Part shown: one piece after another, positions 19,725-27,465 of the stretch | Layout of the letters: each line of letters starts with the position of its first letter | Numbering within the stretch: position 1 is the stretch's first letter | Origin: Granulicella mallensis MP5ACTX8 | GTDB lineage: Bacteria; Acidobacteriota; Terriglobia; Terriglobales; Acidobacteriaceae | DNA: 64,000 nucleotides | NCBI RefSeq assembly: GCF_000178955.2 | Contig: NC_016631.1 | Location: 5,518,001 to 5,582,000 of the forward strand | Direction: 5' to 3' | The notes under the pieces: generated by a model | Told to the model about the DNA's origin: nothing | Seen by the model: the letters and a program-made list of their open reading frames with translations, nothing else | Database searches by the model: none | Program-made: the position numbers and the translations under genes

Positions 19725-20276
19725 CTAGGCCAACGGCTGATTGCGATGTTGGGTGGCGTGCAGTATCTCTACTGTGCGCGCGGCGAGAACAGGGAGACCG
19801 AACAGAGCGGCGGAGACCAGGCCCGTCGAAGCAAGATCGTTGGCATAGAACGGGACAGCCGACGCATAGCAGGCGCTCAGACCTGTGAGGCTGTGCGCGT
19901 ACATGTCGGAGCTGACCCACACCACAAAGTTGCTCAGCAGGAAGAAGCTGGTCGCCGAAGCGAAGACACTCGCAACGACACGCAATGCTGTTACTTTGCG
20001 CAGAAGGCTGCTGCCGATGAGGCAGACCGCCGCATACCACGCCCATGTCACCAGGTAGGCGCTCACGTGGAACGGGAGGCCGTAGACAGCCTTTGTCAGG
20101 TAGATATCGGTAAGTGCCATGACGGCAGCGGCTACAACAGCCTGCCAGCGCGGACGGCGCGAACCGAAGAAGAGCAGACCCGCACCCACAGCCGTAAAGT
20201 TCAACCCCACGGCGTGCATCGCGTGCGGAAGAAGTCGGCTAAGCGCGGCAAGCAGAAGAACGAGAATGGCTAGCAT
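19725..20276 (-). CDS. DUF6580-like integral membrane protein
   Basis: 183 residues with about five membrane segments. The start PHAMHAVGLNFTAVGAGLLFFGSRR and the ALTDIYL motif fit DUF6580, a family thought to be transport-related and resembling ECF S-components. The frame is open further upstream, but GGGAGG sits five bases before ATG 20276, which decides the start. No transporter ATPase or substrate pathway is next to it, so a substrate cannot be named. Confidence 0.7.
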   Translation of the reverse strand: MLAILVLLLAALSRLLPHAMHAVGLNFTAVGAGLLFFGSRRPRWQAVVAAAVMALTDIYLTKAVYGLPFHVSAYLVTWAWYAAVCLIGSSLLRKVTALRVVASVFASATSFFLLSNFVVWVSSDMYAHSLTGLSACYASAVPFYANDLASTGLVSAALFGLPVLAARTVEILHATQHRNQPLA

Positions 20277-20378
20277 GGGGACCTCCCAAAGGAGAAGTTG
20301 GCGCGAAAACAGCCTGTCCGATGATTGTAGTCCAGCAGCCAGAGACGCATTCCTGGCATTTTGCTTATTTCCCCACAA

Positions 20379-20626
20379 AATCGTCATCCTGAGCGTAGCG
20401 TCCCGTCATTTGGGGACGCGTCCGTTCGACTACGCTCAGGACCGAAGGACCCCGAGGGTTGCAATCTTGCCCATGCCCTTCGCCCCTTTTCTACCTCGAG
20501 CGCTCGAGCCCAGGTTTTCGTGCTGGAAAAGGTCTCAATATCCTGGGTGAGATAAAGGCCCTCGGGGTCCTTCGACTGCGCGCCTCGCAAAAAAACGCGA
20601 GGCGCTTCGCTCAGGATGACGCTTCT
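20379..20626. repeat. Facing pair of palindromic elements (family 2, copy 1)
   Basis: Left arm from 20379 (TCGTCATCCTGAGCG...CGAAGGACCCCGAGG) and inverted right arm to 20626 (CCTCGGGGTCCTTCGACTGCG...CTCAGGATGACGCTTCTG). Each arm has a hairpin tip of variable sequence. The interior (about 100 bases) has no gene. The same arrangement, with similar size and edges, occurs at 28931-29160. Confidence 0.85.
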
Positions 20627-20686
20627 GTGTGGGGTGTGAAAATGTCTGATTAAAGTCGTTGCCCAGCTATCGTCACTGCGACGCCT

Positions 20687-21832
20687 CTACTTCTGCTCTC
20701 GTCCATCCATGATCTGCCCGACGACGTGGTTGTGTGAGTCCACTTCGACCACCGCCGTAAGCGGTGTGTGCGCTTCCGAGCGCAGCATGGGGACATCGCC
20801 CATAAAGCGCGGGTCGCGGAAGATCACCCGCGTCGGAGCGAAGGGCTCGGGCTGGCTGGTATCGACCAACGGCAACGGCGACCAGTCGATGAAGGCGCGG
20901 CCTAGCGGGCTGGCCTCGGCGGCCAGCACAGCGGCGCTGCGATCCGGCTTGGGCAGTGTATGGTCGGCAGGATTGACCACCCCGTTGCGCGTGTTGATCT
21001 CCGCAAGCTGATAGAACGGCCCATAGTCGAGCACCGCCGACCAGTGGAACGGGCTGAGAGGATCGGGATTGGCAAGTACATGCTGCGGAGCGAGATAGGT
21101 CTGAGGGGGCGCAGGTGGGGCCAGGGGGCCGTCTGCGGATGCGGACGTGTCTACGACTGGCGCTGACGGAGCCACCGTGCTCTGCGCCAATGCCAACTGG
21201 ATCGCACGGGTATGCTCCACCTCACGCAACGTCCACAGGGACACAATGCCCAGCAAGGCAGCAATGGCGAGGCCTCGTCCCGGAAACGGCTGACGTCGTG
21301 CGCCGACCTCTGATCCGACCAGGCGGAAGAGAGCAGGAAGCACCAGAGCCCCCAGCAGCAAAGCAAAGATCAGCGGGTCGAAGATGAAGACGATGGAAGC
21401 CGCATACCAGTGGGAGTTGAACGGGAAGAACGGCCGGAGGCCGTAGTTGTTGGTGTAGTCCAGTAACAGGTGGCTGAGCAGCGCGAGCAGCGTGAAGAGA
21501 TAGAGCAGGCCCCAGCGGACCGGGGCGGCGGTCAGGGGCTTTCGGGGAGATGAGCTCTCCCCGGTGATGCGCTGGCTTCTGGCCAGGCGCCAGCGATGCA
21601 GGCCGTAGATCGCCGCCACGACCAGCGCGGCCTCAAAGGGGAGGCCGAGAAACGTATGCGTGATACCGCGATGGTGCTGGAAGCCCTCGACCGGGCCGCG
21701 CAAGCTCCAGAGCGTGTCGATGTCGGGTAGTTCTGCCGCGACGGCCATGGCCAGCGTCGTATAGGCGGCTCGGCGGTTGAAGCCGGTGCGCGCCAGGCAG
21801 GCTCCGGTAAGGATGTGGGTGACCGGTTCCAT
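20687..21832 (-). CDS. YdjM-like membrane-bound metal-dependent hydrolase
   Basis: 381 residues. The N-terminus MEPVTHILTGACLARTGF and the motifs ELPDIDTLW and HHRGITHTFLG match the YdjM (DUF457) inner-membrane family, in which conserved His/Asp residues suggest a metal site. Several membrane helices (about residues 75-95, 115-135, 155-175, 195-212) follow, then a soluble C-terminal half of about 170 residues that is proline-rich at first. A TAGACT six bases before the ATG and the absence of a ribosome site suggest a leaderless message. Divergent from rnr. Role unknown; members have been linked to the SOS response. Confidence 0.83.
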   Translation of the reverse strand: MEPVTHILTGACLARTGFNRRAAYTTLAMAVAAELPDIDTLWSLRGPVEGFQHHRGITHTFLGLPFEAALVVAAIYGLHRWRLARSQRITGESSSPRKPLTAAPVRWGLLYLFTLLALLSHLLLDYTNNYGLRPFFPFNSHWYAASIVFIFDPLIFALLLGALVLPALFRLVGSEVGARRQPFPGRGLAIAALLGIVSLWTLREVEHTRAIQLALAQSTVAPSAPVVDTSASADGPLAPPAPPQTYLAPQHVLANPDPLSPFHWSAVLDYGPFYQLAEINTRNGVVNPADHTLPKPDRSAAVLAAEASPLGRAFIDWSPLPLVDTSQPEPFAPTRVIFRDPRFMGDVPMLRSEAHTPLTAVVEVDSHNHVVGQIMDGREQK

Positions 21833-21838
21833 TCGCGC

Positions 21839-21844
21839 AGTCTA
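21839..21844 (-). promoter_or_regulatory. -10-like TAGACT, six bases before the YdjM-like start
   Basis: On the minus strand: TAGACT, gcgcga, ATG 21832. No Shine-Dalgarno. Same geometry as at lhr, the HIT gene and DUF2237. Confidence 0.4.
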
Positions 21845-21909
21845 TCTTGAGCGCGCTCGCGAGGGAAGAGGCGGAGCATGACCGGCTCCGCGTATGCTCA
21901 TGGAAGACG

Positions 21910-24783
21910 ATGTCCCGTACTCCTCATCCCCGCAGTGACCGCGATCTACTCGCCAGGATCACCCGCTCACCCGGCGGCAAAGCCGGCTACAAACAACTCA
22001 TCCGCGAGCTTGGACTCGGCGGCGGACACGAACGCCGCCTGCTGGTAGAGCAGTTGACCGCCATGGTGGCACGCGGCGAACTGGTAGCGCTGCGCGAGGG
22101 CCTGTGGGCCATCCCCAAGCCGGAGAGCACGATCACCTCCACACCCCAGAGTCGAGACACGGGACGCCCGAAGTGGGATGGGATGGAGGCTGCCGCGCGT
22201 TCGGGACGGGACCGCCTGTTGAGCGGGCGGCTCGATCTGCATCGCGATGGCTTTGGATTCGTGCGGCCTGAAGCCGGTTCGGCAAGCGCCCAGAAGCTCG
22301 AAGATATCTTCATCCCGCCGAACGAGATCAACGGCGCCATGCAGGGCGACCTGGTGCTCGTGGACGAAGCTCCTCCGGGACGCGACGGGCGGCGCTCGGG
22401 CCGGATTGCACGGGTGCTGACGCGGCGTAATCCGACTGTGGTCGGAATTTTTCACTATGCGCGGCCCCAGGGGCGGCGTGGTGGCCGCGATCACGACTTC
22501 AGCGACGCGGGCATGAGCGAGAACTACGTGACGCCGCTCGACGAGCGCATTAGCGGAATGATTGCGATTCCTGAAGGCGCGGAGGTTGTGGCTTCGACGG
22601 TCGACTCGCCGCACCGGATGCTTGGCGATGAAGCGCGGAAGCAGGCCCTGGAGTGGAGTGGGGGCGAGAAGCAGATTCCCTTCGGGAATGACAACAAGAA
22701 AAACAAAGGTGACAGCAAAAACGATATTGATTCGCAGTGGCCGCTCGAAGGTTTGGCGGTCGATGTCGAGATTACGAGTTTCCCCTCTGCCGGCAGGCCC
22801 GCGCGCGGGCGCTTGATCGAGGTGCTAGGCCCTCCCGATGCCTTCGGCGTCGATGTCGAGATCATCATTCGCAAGCACCATCTGCCGCATGCGTTTCCAG
22901 CGGCGGTGCTCGCTGAAGCCACTGAGCAGGCGCAGGAGACCGTCGCTTCCCTGCCCGCTGAAGACCTCGATCTACGTGAAGATTTTCGCGGCCTGCCCAT
23001 CGTCACCATCGATGGCGAGACTGCGCGCGACTTCGACGATGCCGTGCTGGTGCGCGAACTCACGAACGGCAACACCGAGCTTCAGGTCCACATCGCCGAT
23101 GTGAGTTGGTATGTGCGGCCCGGCTCCGCGCTCGACACCGAAGCCCGGCTGCGCGGGACCAGCGTCTACTTCCCCGACCGCGCCGTGCCGATGCTGCCGC
23201 ATGCGCTCTCGAGCGGCATGTGCAGCCTGCTGCCGAACGAAGACCGCCTCGTCCTGAGCTGCGTAATGGAGATCGATCCGCGCGGCGAGATCGCCGGCTA
23301 TCGCGTGGCGGAGGGTGTGATTCGCAGCGTGCGACGCATGACCTACACGAGCGTTCAGAACTGCCTCAACGCTTCGCCGAATGCGAAGACCTGGAACCAG
23401 GACAAACAGATTACCGCTGCCGCCAGCGCCGAAGATATCGCCGAGCGAGAGCGCATTGCCGCCGAGCAACCGGAGCTTCCGGCGGCGTTCGACGCGATGC
23501 TGGAGCTCGCTCTCCGGCTGAATGCGAAGCGCGTACGACGTGGCTCGATCGACTTCGACCTGCCGGAGCCGGTCGTCGAGTTCGATCCCGACGGCAACAT
23601 GAAGGCCATCGTACGCTCGGAGCGCGGATGGTCGCACCGGCTGATCGAAGAGTTCATGCTCTCGGCCAACGAGTGCGTCGCGACTTGGCTGGAGCGGCAG
23701 GGGATTCCGTCGATCTATCGCATCCACGAGATGCCCGACCCGAAGCGCATCGTCGAATTTGAAGAGACGGCGTCGGGCTTTGGGCACTCGCTGGGATTGG
23801 GAAACCTGCCGGTGCGCAAGCTCACGATGAAGACCGATCGCCGCGATGCGCAGCGCAAGAGTGCGCGCGGCCGCGACTCACGCCCGCCGCAGCAGCACGA
23901 GATTCCAGACAGCATTCCGGTGACGCCACAGATGTATCAGAAGCTGGTGCGGCGCATCTCCGGCACGCCGACCGAGCGCATCCTCGCGTACCTGATGCTG
24001 CGTTCGCTGAAGCAGGCTCGCTACGCCGAGAAGAATGAAGGCCACTTTGCGCTGGCGTCGCCTTCGTATACGCACTTCACCTCGCCGATTCGGAGATATC
24101 CGGATTTGATCGTGCATCGATTGGTGCGCGCGATGCTGCGGCGCGGCGCGGATGAGCGCGGTGGTGCGATTCTATCGACCGATCTGCAGCCGTGGCAGGG
24201 TGAGTTCGATCGTTCGCGGGGAGCGAAAAGCAGATTCCCTACGGGAATGACAGAAAGAAAAACAAGCGCCGAAGGCCCGATTGCAGCAGAGGAGCTGAAC
24301 GACATCGCCTCTGAGAGCTCGCAGGCCGAGCGCCGTGCGGCTGACGCCGAACGCGAACTCATCGAGTGGAAGAAGATGAAGTTCATGGCCGACAAGGTCG
24401 GCGAAGACTTCCATGCGGTGATCCTGTCCGCGACGAAGTATGGGTTCTTCGTCGAGCTCGACGACATGTTCATCGAAGGGCTGGTGCCGCTGGCCTCGCT
24501 CGTCGGCGACTTCTACAGCTTCCGCGACACCGACCGCACCATCGTCGGGGCACGCACCGGGCATGTGTTTGGTATTGGGCAAAAGGTAGAGGTGATTCTC
24601 GACCGCATTGATCGCCAGCAACGGAGGCTGCAGTTCGCCTTGCTGCCCGGCACGGAGCCGAAAGCTACTTCGCTGCGTACGCGTACAAAGGCTGAACCGA
24701 AGGCGGAGAGGCCCCTGTCTCCAAAGCGTAGTGGGAAGACGAAGACACGAGCACGGAACAAGAAGAACAAGGGACGGCGGTAG
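21910..24783 (+). CDS. rnr: Ribonuclease R, with two internal repeat-derived inserts
   Basis: Processive 3'-5' exoribonuclease of the RNase II/RNB family; degrades structured RNA. About 957 residues, longer than the usual 750-830. The N-terminus has a winged-helix-like region (residues 10-60) and cold-shock domains. The RNB active site is DGETARDFDD with Asp368, Asp374, Asp376 and Asp377. A C-terminal S1 domain lies at about 830-905 and a Lys/Arg-rich tail follows. Two segments (about residues 252-272 and 771-788) are translated copies of the REP-like family-1 element and account for part of the extra length. ATG 21910 is preferred over an in-frame start at 21847 because the family-like sequence begins there. 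Confidence 0.93.
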   Translation: MSRTPHPRSDRDLLARITRSPGGKAGYKQLIRELGLGGGHERRLLVEQLTAMVARGELVALREGLWAIPKPESTITSTPQSRDTGRPKWDGMEAAARSGRDRLLSGRLDLHRDGFGFVRPEAGSASAQKLEDIFIPPNEINGAMQGDLVLVDEAPPGRDGRRSGRIARVLTRRNPTVVGIFHYARPQGRRGGRDHDFSDAGMSENYVTPLDERISGMIAIPEGAEVVASTVDSPHRMLGDEARKQALEWSGGEKQIPFGNDNKKNKGDSKNDIDSQWPLEGLAVDVEITSFPSAGRPARGRLIEVLGPPDAFGVDVEIIIRKHHLPHAFPAAVLAEATEQAQETVASLPAEDLDLREDFRGLPIVTIDGETARDFDDAVLVRELTNGNTELQVHIADVSWYVRPGSALDTEARLRGTSVYFPDRAVPMLPHALSSGMCSLLPNEDRLVLSCVMEIDPRGEIAGYRVAEGVIRSVRRMTYTSVQNCLNASPNAKTWNQDKQITAAASAEDIAERERIAAEQPELPAAFDAMLELALRLNAKRVRRGSIDFDLPEPVVEFDPDGNMKAIVRSERGWSHRLIEEFMLSANECVATWLERQGIPSIYRIHEMPDPKRIVEFEETASGFGHSLGLGNLPVRKLTMKTDRRDAQRKSARGRDSRPPQQHEIPDSIPVTPQMYQKLVRRISGTPTERILAYLMLRSLKQARYAEKNEGHFALASPSYTHFTSPIRRYPDLIVHRLVRAMLRRGADERGGAILSTDLQPWQGEFDRSRGAKSRFPTGMTERKTSAEGPIAAEELNDIASESSQAERRAADAERELIEWKKMKFMADKVGEDFHAVILSATKYGFFVELDDMFIEGLVPLASLVGDFYSFRDTDRTIVGARTGHVFGIGQKVEVILDRIDRQQRRLQFALLPGTEPKATSLRTRTKAEPKAERPLSPKRSGKTKTRARNKKNKGRR
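22667..22723. repeat. REP-like family-1 element inside rnr, copy 1
   Basis: AAGCAGATTCCCTTCGGGAA followed by TGACAACAAGAAAAACAAAG, continuing into an A-rich tail. It matches the intergenic copy at 51849-51913 and is read as KQIPFGNDNKK plus a Lys/Asp/Asn-rich run. Confidence 0.88.
24225..24270. repeat. REP-like family-1 element inside rnr, copy 2
   Basis: AAAAGCAGATTCCCTACGGG, then AATGACAGAAAGAAAAACAA. It is read in a different frame from copy 1, giving SRFPTGMTERKTS, and lies between the RNB domain and the helix leading to the S1 domain. Confidence 0.85.
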
Positions 24784-24869
24784 GTTGGATGATTCGGCCA
24801 GAAGGGTCTGATACCCAACACTCGCGGCGGAGTTCTTCATTACGGTGAAGACGGATGCCCCGCTGAACA

Positions 24870-25114
24870 CAGCGCAAAGTGCGTTCCCTGACGCTTTAGC
24901 GTCAGGGAGACGGAGGGAGCCGTAGCCTTTAGGCTACGGAATTGGAGGCCTAACGAGAATTGGCCTTTAGGCCCGGGCCTTCTTTCGGCGGCGAACAAAA
25001 GGCCCGGGGCTAAAGCCCAATTCTTACCTGCCCTTGATTCCGTAGCCTAAAAGCCACGGCTCCCTCCGTCTCCCTGACGCTAAAGCGTCGCGGTTTGCGC
25101 TTCGCGCCGCGCTC
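24870..25114. repeat. Large nested palindromic module (family 3, copy A)
   Basis: The 438-base gap after rnr holds a near-perfect inverted repeat. Each outer arm of about 50 bases is made of two smaller palindromes, TGACGCTTTAGCGTCA and CCGTAGCCTTTAGGCTACGG, joined by GACGGAGGGAG. Inner arms centre on AATTGGCCTTTAGGCC / GGCCCGGGGCTAAAGCCC. A second copy is at 35342-35577. No coding potential is seen in 24784-25222. Confidence 0.9.
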
Positions 25115-25222
25115 AACACCCCATACTTCTTCGCCAATGAAGAACCCCGCCGCAAGCGGCGGGGTATCACACCCTTCGCATTAATTAAATGAACGACTCA
25201 TCGTACTAACGGTGACAATGAC

Positions 25223-26605
25223 CTACAGTTTTTGCGGCGCCGATTCAGCGTTTGATCCATTCAATATGAAGTTCACCATAATGTTTGTTTCCACTTCGGT
25301 CGGTTCACCATTGAGGAGATAGGGTTTATACGTCCACTGCTTGACAGCAGCCCACGCTGCTTTCTTGAGTTCCTCCGGCCCGGAAACGATCTGTAGCGCC
25401 CGGAACTCACCATCCTTTCCGATGACCGCGCGTAGCACAACCGTGCCCTGAATTCCTGCGTCCTTTGCCTCTTGCGGATAGACCGGCTGCACCTTGGTCA
25501 AGATGTTGCCTGCCATCACGTTGCCAGAGACCCGAACGGTCTTACCGGAGGCCGAGGGCGTTTCACTCTGTGTCACCGGTGCCGATACATTCATCCGCAG
25601 AGCCAGCGCGGACGCACAGGTTCCAAGTCCCAACACCACACACGCCACCACCGTTGCCAGCCGACGCACGCCCCTCAGTTCCACATACTTCTCAGTCAAG
25701 TTCATAACTCTCCTCTCAAAGATGTTGGCATCGAAGATTCCGATGGCGTGAAGGGTCCTGGCCGGCGTCCCGTGCACCAGCAGGGAGGCCAACCGCAGCA
25801 GCGATCGTGCATAGTTCTCTCTTCCCGCGACAGTCTCCGCGGCCATAGCGTCGCATACCATCTCTCGACTCCCCACCATCCGTGTGCGCGTCAGCCACAG
25901 CAGCGGATGGTAGGCCACCGGCAAGGCCAGCGCCTCGTACAGCAGGTTCTTCGCGAAGTCCCGCCGGTGCATGTGCGCGAACTCGTGCGCGATTACGGCG
26001 TCGAAGTCCTCGTCCAACAGATGCCCCTGCAAGTCGACCGGCAGCAGAATTGCTCGGCGGAAGATACCCATCGTCATGGGTCCGGCAATATCTCGGGACA
26101 CCCTGATCTCCGCATTCTTGACTCTGAAGACGCGGCAGGAGCGCTCCCAACTCTCGGCCTCCTCTCCTGTCAGAACCAGAGGCTCTGACAGGTCGTGGAT
26201 CGCGTCCGTCCGCCACCAGCCCCAGAGCAATCGCCCGGCGAAGTAGACCACGCTGCCGGCATACACCAGCGCAACTCCCGCCAGCATGGCTACCGGCAGC
26301 CTGAGGGCTCCGTGTTCAGCACCCTCGCCAAACGCCACCGTAACCCTTACCCCGGCCTTCGCCGTGTCCGTTCCCCAGATTCCGGGCAGGAATTGCCATA
26401 CCTCGCGCAGCAGTTGAGCAGGCTGCACGGAACACGCCGGTAGAAGAGCTTCGAGAGCCAGCGCTACTGCCCAGATACGATGTTCCATCCGGGGGCCGTT
26501 GCGCCGGACGGCTCGCGCCGTGACCCAGGCCACGAGGAAGACAAGAGGAATCTGCCACAGCGAGTTCAGCAGATAGGCCAGCAACCAGGTCTCGAAGGCT
26601 CTCAT
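25223..26605 (-). CDS. BlaR1/M56-family membrane metallopeptidase with TonB-type C-terminus
   Basis: 460 residues. N-terminal membrane segments (about 8-30, 42-58, 105-130) surround a cytoplasmic zinc peptidase domain with HEFAH (His207, Glu208, His211), followed by EMVCDAMAAE containing the third ligand. After another membrane segment (about 320-335) comes a C-terminal domain at about 375-455 with the TonB pattern PVYPQEAKDAGIQGTVVLRA...QWTYKPYL. M56 proteins paired with BlaI repressors sense a signal and cleave the repressor; here the sensor is a TonB-like domain instead of the penicillin-binding domain of BlaR1. The ATG overlaps the upstream blaI-like stop by four bases. Confidence 0.88.
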   Translation of the reverse strand: MRAFETWLLAYLLNSLWQIPLVFLVAWVTARAVRRNGPRMEHRIWAVALALEALLPACSVQPAQLLREVWQFLPGIWGTDTAKAGVRVTVAFGEGAEHGALRLPVAMLAGVALVYAGSVVYFAGRLLWGWWRTDAIHDLSEPLVLTGEEAESWERSCRVFRVKNAEIRVSRDIAGPMTMGIFRRAILLPVDLQGHLLDEDFDAVIAHEFAHMHRRDFAKNLLYEALALPVAYHPLLWLTRTRMVGSREMVCDAMAAETVAGRENYARSLLRLASLLVHGTPARTLHAIGIFDANIFERRVMNLTEKYVELRGVRRLATVVACVVLGLGTCASALALRMNVSAPVTQSETPSASGKTVRVSGNVMAGNILTKVQPVYPQEAKDAGIQGTVVLRAVIGKDGEFRALQIVSGPEELKKAAWAAVKQWTYKPYLLNGEPTEVETNIMVNFILNGSNAESAPQKL

Positions 26606-26982
26606 ACGTCACCGCCCTTCTCCTCCAACCGCTTGCTCAACTCCGCGATCTTTTTCGCGTCGATCTGCCGGCTCTTGATCAGGCTCATTACGAGGTCTTC
26701 GCTCGATCCGCCGAACATCCGATCCACCAGGTCTTTTACGGCATGGCCCAGGGCCTTGGCTTCGGTGACGGTCGCGCTGTACTCAAAGGCTCGTCCTCGC
26801 AGCTCACGCTTCAGCTTGCCCTTTCGCTGCAGGATGTTCAGCATCGTCTGCACCGTCGTATAGGCCAACTCCTGCTCCAGGCCCTCCTGGACTGCGCTTA
26901 CGTTGCTGGGCCCGCGCTTCCAGATCACCTGCATGATCTGCAGTTCGAGCTTGGTTAATGCGTTTTTCTCTTGTTCTCCCAC
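26602..26982 (-). CDS. BlaI/MecI-family transcriptional repressor
   Basis: A winged-helix repressor of about 126 residues. LTKLELQIMQVIWKRGPSNVSAVQ is the family's N-terminal helix pattern, and AYTTVQTMLNILQRKG is the recognition-helix region; the C-terminal helices form the dimer. The frame opens with GTG 26988, but that codon touches AGGAGG; GTG 26982 is five bases from it and is the better start. Overlaps the M56 peptidase gene by ATGA, so the pair is one operon, presumably repressed by this protein and released when the peptidase cleaves it. Confidence 0.9.
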   Translation of the reverse strand: MGEQEKNALTKLELQIMQVIWKRGPSNVSAVQEGLEQELAYTTVQTMLNILQRKGKLKRELRGRAFEYSATVTEAKALGHAVKDLVDRMFGGSSEDLVMSLIKSRQIDAKKIAELSKRLEEKGGDV

Positions 26983-27034
26983 GGCCACCTCCTATTGAGT
27001 TAGGACATTACGCCGCACCTTCTGGACTTGTCAA

Positions 27035-27046
27035 CTAAGTTCTTAG
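27035..27046. promoter_or_regulatory. Possible BlaI-type operator
   Basis: CTAAG-TT-CTTAG, a short dyad about 50 bases upstream of the blaI-like start. Position is right for self-repression, but the dyad is only five base pairs per arm. Confidence 0.25.
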
Positions 27047-27114
27047 GAGTTGTGGGTAATGGAAGCGGCAATCATACGAACGGCCCCGTTTATTGGGAAC
27101 ATCAATCAATTTGC

Positions 27115-27170
27115 ACGAAGTGCATTCCGTGACGCTTCAGCGTTGCGAAAACGGAGGGAGCAGGGATCTT
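27115..27170. repeat. Partial family-3 repeat
   Basis: GTGACGCTTCAGCGT and ACGGAGGGAGC recur here in the order seen in the modules at 24870 and 35342, but the rest of the arm is missing. Confidence 0.6.
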
Positions 27171-27183
27171 TCACAGGGTGAAT

Positions 27184-27383
27184 CTAAGCCCCGAAGGGGC
27201 GGCACCATCACAGCCCAGGGTGAAACCCTGGGTTATAGAACGAGGAAAAGGTATAGCCCTGAAAGGGCGAGCTATCAGGGCCAACCAAGATGGATCGCCC
27301 TTACAGGGCTCGTCTCTCGTTGGGCACCCTAACCCAGGGTTTCACCCTGGGCTGTGATAGCGTCGCCCCTTCGGGGCTTAGTT
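27184..27383. repeat. Facing pair of palindromic elements (family 4)
   Basis: Left arm 27184-27236 and inverted right arm 27330-27381, over 90 percent alike by eye. Each holds GCCCCGAAGGGGC and CCCAGGGTGAAACCCTGGG. The centre has two further small palindromes (GCCCTGAAAGGGC-like). The same modules form the outer arms at 3283-3756. Together with the partial family-3 copy this fills most of the gap 26989-27465; no gene is seen there. Confidence 0.88.
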
Positions 27384-27465
27384 CGGTGCCGGTCTCATCC
27401 AAGTGCGATTCCCTAGATGCCAAGGCTCGTACTGGGACGACACTCCTTCAAGGTAAGTCGATAAA

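Noticed and set aside
27184..27383. Repeated palindromes considered as a CRISPR array
   Set aside because: Repeats are inverted and facing, not direct and evenly spaced, and no cas gene is near.
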